59,234 bases of DNA from Acidobacteriota bacterium (GTDB lineage Bacteria; Acidobacteriota; Terriglobia; Terriglobales; Acidobacteriaceae). This document shows, in pieces, positions 35,512 to 45,584 of the stretch. Below the pieces are notes generated by a model. It saw nothing but the letters and a program-made list of their open reading frames with translations. It made no database searches and was not told the origin of the DNA. The DNA is taken from the NCBI GenBank assembly GCA_021792795.1, contig JAJYUB010000022.1, positions 1-59,234 on the forward strand, read 5' to 3'. Position 1 is the stretch's first letter; every line of letters starts with the position of its first letter. The position numbers and the translations under genes were made by a program.

Positions 35512-38500
35512 ATGATTCTTCCCTTCGTCAGGGAATTTTTTTCGGACCTCGATAAGTCCCCCGGCATCGATCGCCTGCGACCGTCCCTGGTCAGCGGCGC
35601 TGGGCGGCGGCGTGTTTCCGGGCTGACGGCGACGGCGCGCGCGTTGTATCTGCCGATGCTGGCTCGAATCTCCAAGGCCCCCGTCTTCGTGGTCGTCTCC
35701 GACAATCGCGCGGCGGAAGCCTTGCAGTTGGCCGTGCAGGCTGCGTGCGACCTGACTGGAGAACTCGATCGAGCTGCCGTGGTGCGCCTGCCCGCGCACG
35801 ACGTGTTGCCATTTGAAAACCTTTCACCGCATCCGGACATTCAGGAACAACGCGCGGTTACGCTGTGGAAAATTGCGCGCGGCGCAGCCCGGCTCATCAT
35901 TCTGCCGGTCGAGTCGGCGTGCTATCGCATCTTTGCCGCCGAGCATTACGCCAATCTGGCTTGTACGCTGCGTCGCGGAGAAGAGGCCGATCCTGAGACC
36001 CTGGTCGCCCACCTGGCCAGCGTTGGCTACCAGCCTGTCGACATGGTGGAGATGCGCGGGCACTATGCGCTGCGCGGAGGCATCTTCGACATTTATCCGC
36101 CGGAGATGGACGGCCCGCTCCGCATTGAATTTCTGGGCGACGAAATTGAGTCGATGCGAAAGTTCGACCCGGAAACGCAGCGCTCGTCGGCCCCGGTGGA
36201 TGAAGCGGTCCTGCTGCCATTGACGGAAACGCCCATGACGAATGCGTTGCTGACGCGCGTGCATACGCGGCTGAGCGGGCAACGGCTGGAAGGGGAGAGC
36301 GAGTCGCTGCAGGAAGCGATGGAAGCGGAAGGGACCAATGTATTTCCGGGGTGGGAATTTTTTGCCGTCGCAGCATCGGGACAGCACCAAACAGTGTTCG
36401 ATCTGATTCCCAAATGCCGCATTTTCGTGGAAGAGCCGGGAATGGTGCAAAACCAGCTGGAGCGCTGGTGGAACAAGGTGGAGCAGCGCCATGAACGCAG
36501 CGGCATCGACACCCTGTTTCCTCCCGCAGACTTGTATTTGACGCCATGGGAATGGCAGACGCGCGTTGCCGGAACGCCGGGGCTCGATCTCGACCAACTG
36601 GGGACCGTCGATGTGCTCGATACCGATACGACTTCACTCGGCGAGATCGAAATCCCAACGCGGCCCACATTGCGACTGCACGGATCGATTCCCGCGCTGG
36701 TAGAGCAATTGCAGGCTTTGGCGGCGCAGGAAACGCGCACCGTGCTGGCTGCCGCGAACCAGGGCGAAGTGGAGCGGCTGGCCGGCATTCTGCAGGAGTA
36801 TGGAATTTCGTATCGCATTGGCAGCCGCAGCGCGCATACCGGCAGCGAGACCATGTACGACGAGACCAGCTATTTGCGCGGCGACATGCGCGCTCCCGTG
36901 ATTGTGCGGACGGAGATTTCAAACGGCGCGGTGCTGGAAGAAGCGCGCCTGGTTGTCTTTGGCGCGAACGATTTTTCCGATGAGGCCGACGTGACGGCGC
37001 GGCCGGTGGTGCGCAAATCGAAATCGAACACGGCCGCATTTATCTCCGATTTTCGCGACCTGACGATCGGCGATTACGTCGTGCATGTCGACCATGGCAT
37101 CGCTCGTTATCTTGGCTTGAAGGAAATTTCGCAGGATGGCATGCATGTCGAATTCATGATCCTTGAATTTGCCGAAGCCGCGCGTCTGTATGTTCCGCTG
37201 ACGCGCCTGGATCTGATCCAGAAATACCGCTCGACCGACACCGGACCGGCTCCTGTGCTGCATCGCCTGGGCAGCGCGCAATGGACGCGCACCAAGGCGC
37301 GGGTGAAAAAAGCCATGGCGGACATGGCGGACGAGCTGCTGAAGTTGTATGCCGTGCGCAAGGCCGCGCAAGGCAATGCCTTTTCCGCTGACAACCAATT
37401 TCAGCGCGAGTTTGAAGATGCGTTCGACTTTAACGAGACGGACGATCAGATCACCTCGATTGCCGACATCAAACGCGACATGGAATCGACGATGCCGATG
37501 GACCGTCTGCTGGTCGGCGATGTTGGCTACGGCAAAACTGAAGTGGCGATGCGCGCGGCCTTCAAGGCGGTGCAGGACAGCAAGCAGGTCGCCGTGTTGA
37601 CGCCGACCACGGTGCTTTGCTTCCAGCATTTCGAGACCTTCAAGCGGCGTTTCGCTGCGTTCCCGGTGCATATTGAAATGATCTCGCGCTTTCGCTCGCC
37701 GAAGGAGCAGAAGACAATTCTGGAGAAAGTGGAGCAGGGCAAGGTTGATATCCTGATCGGCACACATCGGCTGCTGTCGAAAGACCTGAAGTTTCAGGAC
37801 CTGGGACTGCTGGTGGTGGATGAAGAACAGCGCTTTGGCGTTCGCCATAAGGAGCGGTTGAAGCAGATGCGACGCGAGATCGATGTGCTGGCCATGTCGG
37901 CCACGCCGATTCCGCGCACGCTGCACATGTCGCTGGTGGGACTGCGCGATATGAGCGTGATTGAGACGCCGCCGAAGGACCGCATGGCGATCCAAACCGT
38001 GGTGGCGAAGTACGACGAGAAGCTGATTCGCTCCGCGATTGAAGTGGAACTGGAACGCGGAGGACAGATTTATTTTGTCCATAATCGTGTCGAAAATATT
38101 TACGAAATTGCCGCGCGGCTGCAGGAACTGGCGCCGCAGGCACGCATTGGCGTGGGCCACGGCCAGATGGGAGAAGCGGAACTGGAGCGGGTGATGCTCG
38201 CTTTCATGCATCGCGAATACGATGTGCTGGTGGCGACGACCATCATTGAAAATGGACTCGACATTCCTCTCGCGAATACCATCCTGATCAACCGCGCCGA
38301 TCGCCATGGATTGTCGGAGTTGTACCAGTTGCGCGGGCGCGTGGGCCGATCGAATCGCCGCGCCTATTCGTATTTGCTGATTCCGCCGGATCGTGAGTTG
38401 ACTGACATTGCGCGGCGCAGGCTGTCTGCGTTGAAGGAGTTTTCCGATCTTGGCGCAGGCTTCAAAATCGCGGCGCTAGATCTGGAATTGCGCGGCGCTG

Positions 38501-39108
38501 GCAACATGCTGGGCGGCGAACAAAGCGGCCACATTGAGGCAGTTGGCTTTGAGTTGTACACCACCATGTTGGAACAGGCGGTACGCGAACTGAAGGGCGA
38601 GGACCAAGCCGAGCGGCCGCCGGTACAGCTCAATCTCGGCATCTCGCTGCGCATCGACGCCAGCTACATTGAAGAAGAAAATCAGCGGCTCCGCATGTAC
38701 AAACGAATCGCCAGCGCGGAAAACGAAAGCGTCATCGAAGACATTCTGGCGGAGATGCAGGACCGCTATGGCGCCATGCCGGAGCCGGTGCAACTGCTGG
38801 TGACCGCCGGACGCCTGCGACTGCTCTGCGAGCAGACAGGTGTGGCGCAGATGGACCGCAAAGGCCAAATGGTGAGCGTTCGATTTACGGAAACCGCCGG
38901 CATCGATCCGGAAAAATTGATGCAACTGGTGGCCCGCAACGCCAAGCGCGGCGCTCAATTCACTCCGCAGGGGGTGTTGCGCGTTCCTGTGAAAGCGACG
39001 GTGCCGGCCGAGGTGCTGGCGGAATTGCGGCGGCTGATTGAAGCACTCGCAACTCCGCCGATTGTGAACTCCTCGGCAAAAGAAGTCGGCAGCCAGCCGG
39101 TGCGCTAG
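35512..39108 (+). CDS. mfd: Transcription-repair coupling factor Mfd
   Basis: An ATP-driven translocase that removes stalled RNA polymerase and recruits UvrA. The 1198-residue length is normal. Seen in order: an N-terminal UvrB-like part (residues 1-340, including [39 protein letters not shown]-type stretch), the RNA-polymerase-interacting domain ([15 protein letters not shown], about 522-536), the RecG-like motor with Walker A [9 protein letters not shown], the [12 protein letters not shown] box and [15 protein letters not shown], and the TRCF C-terminal domain. It begins 40 bases after mrp. Confidence 0.96.
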   Translation: [1198 protein letters not shown]

Positions 39109-39654
39109 TTATTGCGCGACGACGGGAACCCATACATCCGTGGTGTCCCAGCGGACATGCAGTTGAGTGTGATTGCCATGCGTCTTCTCGAAGCTGATGC
39201 TCATCTGTTCCTGCGGCTTCGGCAGGGTGTTCTTCTGCATATCGACCCGCGCCAGGTCTTGCGACTCGTTGTAGACCGTTCCCCATTGTCCTGTCTGCTT
39301 GTTGATGATCAGCTTCCAGGTCGTCTCAGAGGGCAGCGTATATAGCGTGTAGGTGCCAGCCGGGACTGTGGCTGTGCCAATTTTCAAGTCGGTCGCGGTC
39401 TTCAACGTTGTTGCCGGGTTTGCGCCTGTGCGCCAGACCTTGTCGTAAGGAACAAGACCGCCGAAGATCTTGCGTCCACGCATGAACGGAGTGTTGTAGT
39501 CGACCGTGACCTGTTTGCCGCCCATTTCTACCGCAGCCTTGGCTGGCGGGCTGGGCATGGGCTTCTTTGCCGCACCAGGGGACATTTGCGCCAGGCCGAC
39601 GGGCAACAGGGCCACGCTGGCTGCGAGGGTCAAAGCACTTGCGAGAATCTTCAT
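39109..39654 (-). CDS. Exported DUF2911 protein
   Basis: A 181-residue protein from the ATG at 39654, preceded by AGGAGG. A signal peptide ends near GLAQ. The mature part shows the DUF2911 pattern: MRGRKIFGGLVPYDKVWRTGAN, ATTLKTATDLKIG and VPAGTYTLYTLPSETTWKLIINKQTGQWG. Members are common in Acidobacteriota and Bacteroidota and have no proven function. Its stop codon touches the mfd stop codon (no gap between convergent genes). Confidence 0.85.
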   Translation of the reverse strand: MKILASALTLAASVALLPVGLAQMSPGAAKKPMPSPPAKAAVEMGGKQVTVDYNTPFMRGRKIFGGLVPYDKVWRTGANPATTLKTATDLKIGTATVPAGTYTLYTLPSETTWKLIINKQTGQWGTVYNESQDLARVDMQKNTLPKPQEQMSISFEKTHGNHTQLHVRWDTTDVWVPVVAQ

Positions 39655-39810
39655 TGTGAGTTCCTCCTGAACGTAGCAACGTGGCAATACGCCAGTCGCA
39701 TCATCAGTCTCTGACCGGAAACCGCTTCTGTCAAAGCGCGCCCAGAATCGTCGATCTGATTGTCCATCCGATATACTTCCGTATTCGCCTCGTCTGTAAA
39801 GGAAATCGCC

Positions 39811-41589
39811 ATGAAATTTCGTATTTCCGGCTGGCTCTCCATCGCAAGTGTCGTTCTGATCAGCACAACTTTTCTAGGGGCCAACTCCACCATGACTCCG
39901 ACAAGCCATCAACAAAACTCGGAATGGAAGCAACTAGTTGACGCGTACTTTGACACCGTGTATCTGCCCTTCAACCCAACCGAGGGCACCAGCGCCGGCC
40001 TGCACCAGTACGACGACAAGCTGGAAAACTATTCGCGTGCCAGTCTGGACAAGGAAGTTGCGGCGCTGCGGGCCTATGAGAAGAAAGTGGCGGCGTTTCC
40101 GGCGGCCAAGCTGGACCTGTCGGACGAGGGAGACCGCGAATTTCTGCTAGGCACGATTCGCAGTCAACTACTGACGCTGGAAACGATACGGCCGTGGCAG
40201 AAAGATCCCGACACGTATTCCAGCGGGATCGCCAATAGCGCTTTCACGATCGTCGAGCGCAATTACGCGCCTGCGGACGCGAGGCTGGCCGCATTGATTG
40301 AGCGCGAACAGCAGATGCCTGCGGCGCTGGAGGCGGCACGCGCCAACCTGGCAAATCCGCCGAAAATTTTCACCGAGGTTGCGCTGGAGCAACTGCCGGG
40401 TATTATCGGGTTTTTTCAGGACGACATTCCGGCGGCGTTTACCAGCGTCAAAGATCCCAAGCTGTTGGACGGGTTTCATATCTCCAATGCGGCTGTCATC
40501 CAGGCGCTGAACAACTATCGGCAGTGGCTCAAGACCGATGTGCTGCCAAGGTCGAACGGAGATTTTCGTATTGGCGCAGCGACATTCAGCGCCAAACTGC
40601 GCGACGACGAGATGGTCGACGTTCCTCTGGACCGCCTGCTGGAAATCGGGTACGCCGATCTTCACAAGAACCAGGAGCAGTTTCGCCAGGTTGCCCAGGA
40701 ACTCGATCCCAGCAAAACGCCAATGCAGGTGCTTGCCGAGCTGCAGGCCGATCATCCGGCGCCGGACCAACTTCTCGGAAGATTTCAGGACACGTTCAAC
40801 AATCTGATCGAGTTCATTCGCGAAAAGCAGATCGTCAGCATTCCTTCCGACGTGCAGCCGACGCTGGAAAATACACCGCCATTCATGCGCGCGACCACTT
40901 TCGCGTCGATGGATTCACCGGGGGCGTATGAGACCGGCTCCCACAAAGCCTATTTCAACGTGACAGTGCCGGGGCCGGATGAGACGCCGCAGGAGCGCGC
41001 CGAAAGCATGGGCGCCTTCAACATCGGTACCATTGTCAGCACCTCTGTACATGAGGCCTATCCTGGCCATTACGTGCAATTCCTGTTTATGCCGCAGATT
41101 CATTCGCGGGTGAGGAAAATGCTCTACTCCAACAGCAACGTGGAGGGCTGGGCGCACTATTGTGAGCAGATGATGCTGGACGAAGGCTATGGTCAGCCGG
41201 GGTGGGGCGTGAAGGATGCGCGGGAAGCAAAATTGATTCGCCTGGGACAGTTGAGCGACGCGCTGCTGCGCGATGCCAGGTTTATTGTCGGCATCAAAAT
41301 GCACACGCAGGGGATGACCATCGATCAGGCTGTGGAATTCTTTCAAAAGGATGGCTACCAGACTCGCGCCACGGGCATGGTCGAAACCAAGCGCGGCGCA
41401 AGCGATCCAACGTATTTGTATTACACCTTGGGCAAGCTGATGATTCTGAAATTGCGGACCGATGTGGAGAGAAAAGAGGGCGCGGCATTTTCGCTGGAGA
41501 AGTTTCACAATGAGTTGTTGCGCCAGGGAGGGGTGCCTCTGCCTGTCGTTCGGCGGGCGATGTTAGGGGGCCCGTCGCCGGTGCTGTAG
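39811..41589 (+). CDS. Exported DUF885 metallopeptidase-like protein
   Basis: A 592-residue protein starting at the ATG at 39811 (MKFRISGWLSI), with a signal peptide ending near LGAN. DUF885 hallmark seen: SVHEAYPGHYVQ at about residues 428-439, an HExxxGH-type zinc motif, followed by EGWAHYCEQMMLDEG, which provides the third ligand. The tail KLGMILKLRTDVERKEG-like stretch is also typical. Family members are extracytoplasmic peptidases of unproved substrate. I chose this start because of the AAAGGAAATCGCC site before it and the signal peptide. Confidence 0.88.
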   Translation: MKFRISGWLSIASVVLISTTFLGANSTMTPTSHQQNSEWKQLVDAYFDTVYLPFNPTEGTSAGLHQYDDKLENYSRASLDKEVAALRAYEKKVAAFPAAKLDLSDEGDREFLLGTIRSQLLTLETIRPWQKDPDTYSSGIANSAFTIVERNYAPADARLAALIEREQQMPAALEAARANLANPPKIFTEVALEQLPGIIGFFQDDIPAAFTSVKDPKLLDGFHISNAAVIQALNNYRQWLKTDVLPRSNGDFRIGAATFSAKLRDDEMVDVPLDRLLEIGYADLHKNQEQFRQVAQELDPSKTPMQVLAELQADHPAPDQLLGRFQDTFNNLIEFIREKQIVSIPSDVQPTLENTPPFMRATTFASMDSPGAYETGSHKAYFNVTVPGPDETPQERAESMGAFNIGTIVSTSVHEAYPGHYVQFLFMPQIHSRVRKMLYSNSNVEGWAHYCEQMMLDEGYGQPGWGVKDAREAKLIRLGQLSDALLRDARFIVGIKMHTQGMTIDQAVEFFQKDGYQTRATGMVETKRGASDPTYLYYTLGKLMILKLRTDVERKEGAAFSLEKFHNELLRQGGVPLPVVRRAMLGGPSPVL

Positions 41590-41752
41590 CGTTTCCGAAG
41601 CATACAACAAGGGAACCGGGATGCTCATCTCATAGTCGATATAAATAAAGCGCGAACGGAAGCGCAGTGCTTATACTGCGATACGGGATGCGGTTGCGCG
41701 TTTGCGGATAAGGTCCGCTCACCATTGCCAATATTGGAGAAAGCAAGTCAAC

Positions 41753-42640
41753 ATGTCAAAAATCAGAATCCGCAAAGCAGTTTTTCCCGCCGCGGGATTG
41801 GGCACACGTTTTTTGCCCGCCACCAAAGCCATTCCAAAAGAGATGTTGCCGGTCGTCGACAAACCCATCATTCAATATGGCGTGGAGGAAGCGATTGCCG
41901 CCGGCTGCGACCAGATCATTATCGTGACCGGTCGCGGCAAGACCGTTATTGAAGATCATTTCGACATTAGCGTGGAGTTGGAAAGGCAACTGGAGTCTCG
42001 CGGCAAGAGCGATTTGCTTGCAATGGCGCGGCAGATTTCGAACCTTGGACGCGTCGCGTACATTCGGCAGAAGGAGGCGATGGGCCTAGGCCACGCTGTG
42101 CTGATGGCACGCGACCTGGTCGGCGACGAACCATTCGCGGTGATCCTTCCCGACGACGTGATCGACGCTACGCCGCCCTGTCTGCAGCAAATGGTTTCCG
42201 CTTTCGAGGAAGTCCAGTCCAGCATTCTAGCCACCCAGGTTGTCGAAGGGCCGGCCATCTCATCCTATGGGGTGATCGATGCCAAGCCGATGTCCAAGAA
42301 TTCGCGGGTGATGGAAGTGAAAGGCCTGGTAGAAAAACCCAAGCTGAAAGATGCGCCTTCGAAAAACGCCATCATCGGGCGCTACATTTTGACGCCGCGC
42401 ATTTTTGAGCTGCTGGAAACGACTCCATTGGGAGCGGGCGGGGAACTGCAGCTTACCGACGGCATTCGCGGGCTGCTGGAGCATGAGAAGGTCTACGGCT
42501 ACAGCTTCGAGGGGACACGGTACGATGCCGGAGATAAGCTGGGATTCTTAAAAGCAACGGTGGAATTTGCTCTGAAGCGGGACGATCTGGGAGACGAGTT
42601 TCGCGCGTGGCTACAGGGATTGTCGCCGTTGAAAAACTAG
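41753..42640 (+). CDS. galU: UTP-glucose-1-phosphate uridylyltransferase
   Basis: Makes UDP-glucose from UTP and glucose-1-phosphate for envelope polysaccharides. The 295-residue protein opens with the nucleotide-binding loop KAVFPAAGLGTRFLPATKAIPKEMLP, continues with QKEAMGLGHAVLMAR and has VILPDDV, GVIDAKP and EKPK, all GalU positions. The start is the ATG at 41753; the preceding open frame to 41702 has no family match. Downstream, a peroxiredoxin gene begins 30 bases later. Confidence 0.95.
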   Translation: MSKIRIRKAVFPAAGLGTRFLPATKAIPKEMLPVVDKPIIQYGVEEAIAAGCDQIIIVTGRGKTVIEDHFDISVELERQLESRGKSDLLAMARQISNLGRVAYIRQKEAMGLGHAVLMARDLVGDEPFAVILPDDVIDATPPCLQQMVSAFEEVQSSILATQVVEGPAISSYGVIDAKPMSKNSRVMEVKGLVEKPKLKDAPSKNAIIGRYILTPRIFELLETTPLGAGGELQLTDGIRGLLEHEKVYGYSFEGTRYDAGDKLGFLKATVEFALKRDDLGDEFRAWLQGLSPLKN

Positions 42641-42670
42641 TTCTCCAAACCTTACGACGAGGAGTATGCG

Positions 42671-43144
42671 ATGAAGGTCAACGACAAAGTTGCCAATTTT
42701 CGCCTGCAGAACCAGGACGATGAGACGGTGCAGCTCGCAGATTTTTCCGGCAAGCCTGTGGTCCTTTTTTTCTATCCCAGGGCCGATACCCCAGGCTGCA
42801 CCATTGAGGCGTGCGGCTTTCGCGACACATTCACCAAGCTGCAGAAAGCCGGCGCCGTTGTGCTCGGCATTTCTCGGGACACGCCGAAGGCACAGAAGAA
42901 ATTCCAGGAAAAATACAATCTTCCGTACACGCTGCTCGCCGATGTCGATGAGAAGGTGTGCAATCAGTTTGATGTGATGCGCGAGAAAAATATGTATGGC
43001 AAGAAAGTGTTCGGCATCGAGCGCACCACGTTTCTGATTGGCCCGGACCAGCGGCTGCTGAAGATATTTCCCAAGGTCAAGCCCGAGGGCCATGCGGAAG
43101 AAGTTCTGGAAATGATCCGCGAACATGCCAAAGCCCGCGCCTGA
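42671..43144 (+). CDS. bcp: Thioredoxin-dependent peroxiredoxin of Bcp/PrxQ type
   Basis: A 157-residue thiol peroxidase. The peroxidatic Cys is in FFYPRADTPGCTIEACGFRD (first Cys of the CxxxxC pair, about residue 41), with the resolving Cys five residues later, as in PrxQ with the intramolecular pair. The GGAGT site and ATG at 42671 are well placed. The mpg gene overlaps its last 20 bases. Confidence 0.93.
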   Translation: MKVNDKVANFRLQNQDDETVQLADFSGKPVVLFFYPRADTPGCTIEACGFRDTFTKLQKAGAVVLGISRDTPKAQKKFQEKYNLPYTLLADVDEKVCNQFDVMREKNMYGKKVFGIERTTFLIGPDQRLLKIFPKVKPEGHAEEVLEMIREHAKARA

Positions 43145-43781
43145 AACCGGAGACGCGGGCTTACTTGCAGGCGCGAGGAAGCGGCGGCCGTTGGCGCGAA
43201 ACTTTTTCGACGCTCCACCGGAGCAGGTAGCGCGTGCGCTGTTGGGGAAAATCCTGGTGCGCCGCGGCACCGGTGGCCCACTCGCGGGGCGCATCGTGGA
43301 AACGGAAGCGTATCTGGGTGAACGCGACCCCGCCGCCCATGCCGCCAGCGGACGCACCGCGCGCAATGCGGTCCTCTATGGGCCGCCTGGCCATGCCTAC
43401 GTGTACAGCATTTACGGCTTGCATTATTGCTTCAACGTCAGTTGCCTTCCCGAGGGAGTTCCGGGTTGTGTTCTATTGCGCGCGCTGGAGCCGTTGGAAG
43501 GGGCTGCGGAGATGCGGCGCCATCGCGGACTGAGTGAGTCTGCGGATCTCCATCGTTTGGCGTCCGGGCCGGGCAAGCTATGCCAGGCGTTTGGAATTAC
43601 TCGCACGACAGACAATGGGATTGATCTTACGAGCGTGGAGAGTCTACTGGGTTTGGTTGAGGACGGCTTTCTATGCGAAGAAATCCGCGCGACGACGCGC
43701 ATCGGGATTCGCAAAGCCGCCGATTTGCCGCTACGATTTTTTCTTGCCGGGCACGACTGTGTTTCCGGTCGTAGACGCTAG
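43125..43781 (+). CDS. 3-methyladenine DNA glycosylase, MPG/AAG type
   Basis: A 218-residue base-excision glycosylase that removes alkylated and deaminated purines. Family signatures: FFDAPPEQVARALLGKILVRR, RIVETEAYLGERDPAAHAASG (catalytic Glu) and YGPPGHAYVYSIYGLHYCFNV, and SGPGKLCQAFGIT. It overlaps bcp by 20 bases at the start and shares 51 bases at its 3' end with the convergent panC. The short tail after residue 205 is the overlap region, so the reading frame there is constrained by both genes. Confidence 0.9.
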   Translation: MPKPAPETGDAGLLAGARKRRPLARNFFDAPPEQVARALLGKILVRRGTGGPLAGRIVETEAYLGERDPAAHAASGRTARNAVLYGPPGHAYVYSIYGLHYCFNVSCLPEGVPGCVLLRALEPLEGAAEMRRHRGLSESADLHRLASGPGKLCQAFGITRTTDNGIDLTSVESLLGLVEDGFLCEEIRATTRIGIRKAADLPLRFFLAGHDCVSGRRR

Positions 43782-44630
43782 CAGAGCGTTGTCGATGAGC
43801 CGAGTGCTGCCGACATACGAGGCGACGGCCAACAGCGCGCCTGACGCAACATCGTCTAGGGGCAACAGCGTATCGGGATCGACAACCGCGACGTAATCCA
43901 CGCGCGCGGAGGGCCCTTCCTGCAGGGTTGCGCGCATGGTTTGCAGCAGCGCGGAGGCGCGATGTTCTCCGCTGGCGGCCTGCATCTGCGCCGCCTGCAA
44001 AGCGCGAGAAAGCGACAGCGCCTGTCGCCGCTCTTCCGTCGACAAATAGCGGTTGCGTGAGCTCATCGCCAACCCGTCGGGCTCGCGAACGGTAGGGCAG
44101 ACGATAATTTCAAGTGGAAAATCGAGGTCGCGCACCATCTTTCGCAGAACAGCAACCTGGGCGGCATCTTTCTGGCCGAAGAAGGCAAGCTCCGGTTGCA
44201 CGATGTGGAAGAGTTTTGCGACTACAGTGGCCACTCCGCGAAAATGTCCGGGACGGGAGGCCCCGTCGAGCCGGTCGCTCACTTCTTCGACATCGACAAA
44301 GGCGGCCGCGCCGGGCGGGTACATGGCCTCTGCCGTGGGAGTGAAGACGACGTCCACGCCCTCGGCTTCGAGCATCTGGCAGTCTTCCGCCAAGGTGCGC
44401 GGATAGCGGCTGAAATCCTCATGGGGAGCGAACTGCCTGGGGTTGACGAAGATGGATGCGACGACAATACCGCAATGCTGACGAGCGGCCCGCACCAGGG
44501 AACGATGTCCATCATGCAGCGCTCCCATGGTGGGTACAAAGCCGACACTGCGCGGGGTGGGCCGATCGTCGGTCGCGCGCAAGGTGCGCAACACGGTGCG
44601 AAGCTCTGAAATGTCAGAGAGAATTTGCAT
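43731..44630 (-). CDS. panC: Pantothenate synthetase
   Basis: Joins pantoate and beta-alanine with ATP. The 299-residue protein shows FVPTMGALHDGHRSLVRAAR (ATP-binding HxGH), VVASIFVNPRQFAPHEDF, and FFGQKDAAQVAVLRKMVRDL. The C-terminal domain includes LAMSSRNRYLS. It lies 12 bases downstream of panB on the same strand. Confidence 0.95.
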   Translation of the reverse strand: MQILSDISELRTVLRTLRATDDRPTPRSVGFVPTMGALHDGHRSLVRAARQHCGIVVASIFVNPRQFAPHEDFSRYPRTLAEDCQMLEAEGVDVVFTPTAEAMYPPGAAAFVDVEEVSDRLDGASRPGHFRGVATVVAKLFHIVQPELAFFGQKDAAQVAVLRKMVRDLDFPLEIIVCPTVREPDGLAMSSRNRYLSTEERRQALSLSRALQAAQMQAASGEHRASALLQTMRATLQEGPSARVDYVAVVDPDTLLPLDDVASGALLAVASYVGSTRLIDNALLASTTGNTVVPGKKKS

Positions 44631-44642
44631 GAATCGAAATGC

Positions 44643-45584
44643 CTACGCCTTGTGAGGTTGCCGGAGGGTGCCTGGAGCGACCGCGGCTCGAGCAGCACCG
44701 GCACGAGTGAAGCTTCCAAGGGTCTCCGCGGACAAATGATAGCTTTCGGCATCGTTGGGAAAACTTCTTGTTTCCACATCCTTGCGATAGGCTTCCACGG
44801 CATTGCGAATCAGCGAAGCTGCATCGCCGTAGCGGCGGACAAACTTTGCCGCAGGCGCGAAGCTCAGGTTCAACAGATCATGCAGCACCAGGATTTGGCC
44901 ATCGCACTCCAGACCGGCGCCGATGCCAATCGCGGGAATGGTCAGCTCCGCCGTAATGCGCGCGGCGACCTCGCGCGGGACGCCTTCCAGCACCAGTAGC
45001 GCTGCGCCTGCGGCCTCCAGGGCCAAGGCATCTTCGACTAACTGTTCGGCAGCGGGGAGAGTTTTGCCCTGCACGCGGTATCCGCCCATGCGATGCAGCG
45101 ATTGCGGAGTCAGGCCAAGATGGCCGATCACCGAAATTTCCGCATCCGTCAGTCGCGCCACCAAGTCCACGCGATTGCGGCCGCCCTCCACCTTCACCGC
45201 CTCCGCGCCCGCTTCCTTCACAAACCGCAGTGCGTTGCGAACGCCCTGCCGCACATCTTCGTGATAGGAGGCGTATGGCATATCCGCGGCCAGCAACGCA
45301 CGGCGCACGCCACGACGCACCGCGCGCGTACACAGCAGCATCTCCTCCATGGTGACGGGCAGCGTGCTTTCGTAGCCCAGCATCACCATGCCCAGCGAAT
45401 CGCCCACGAGTATTAGATCGACACTGGCCTCATCCACCAGCCGCGCCATGGCATAGTCATACGCGGTAAGCGCGGAAATGGGCACGCGATTGCGCTTCTT
45501 TTCCTGCAGAGTTGGGAGGGTGATTTTTAGAGAGGTAGAGGAATGTGCAGCCGCATCGGCGCTGCGCGGTTCAGTCAGGCCCAT
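44643..45584 (-). CDS. panB: Ketopantoate hydroxymethyltransferase
   Basis: Adds the hydroxymethyl group to alpha-ketoisovalerate, the first step of pantothenate synthesis. The 313-residue protein starts at the ATG at 45584 behind GGAG; upstream open frame lacks family similarity. Seen: PISALTAYDYAMARLVDEA, LVGDSLGMVMLGYESTLPVTMEEM (Mg-binding Asp) and VIGHLGLTPQSLHRMGGYRVQG. The short N-terminal extension MGLTEPRSADAA is unusual. It heads the panB-panC pair. Confidence 0.94.
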   Translation of the reverse strand: MGLTEPRSADAAAHSSTSLKITLPTLQEKKRNRVPISALTAYDYAMARLVDEASVDLILVGDSLGMVMLGYESTLPVTMEEMLLCTRAVRRGVRRALLAADMPYASYHEDVRQGVRNALRFVKEAGAEAVKVEGGRNRVDLVARLTDAEISVIGHLGLTPQSLHRMGGYRVQGKTLPAAEQLVEDALALEAAGAALLVLEGVPREVAARITAELTIPAIGIGAGLECDGQILVLHDLLNLSFAPAAKFVRRYGDAASLIRNAVEAYRKDVETRSFPNDAESYHLSAETLGSFTRAGAARAAVAPGTLRQPHKA

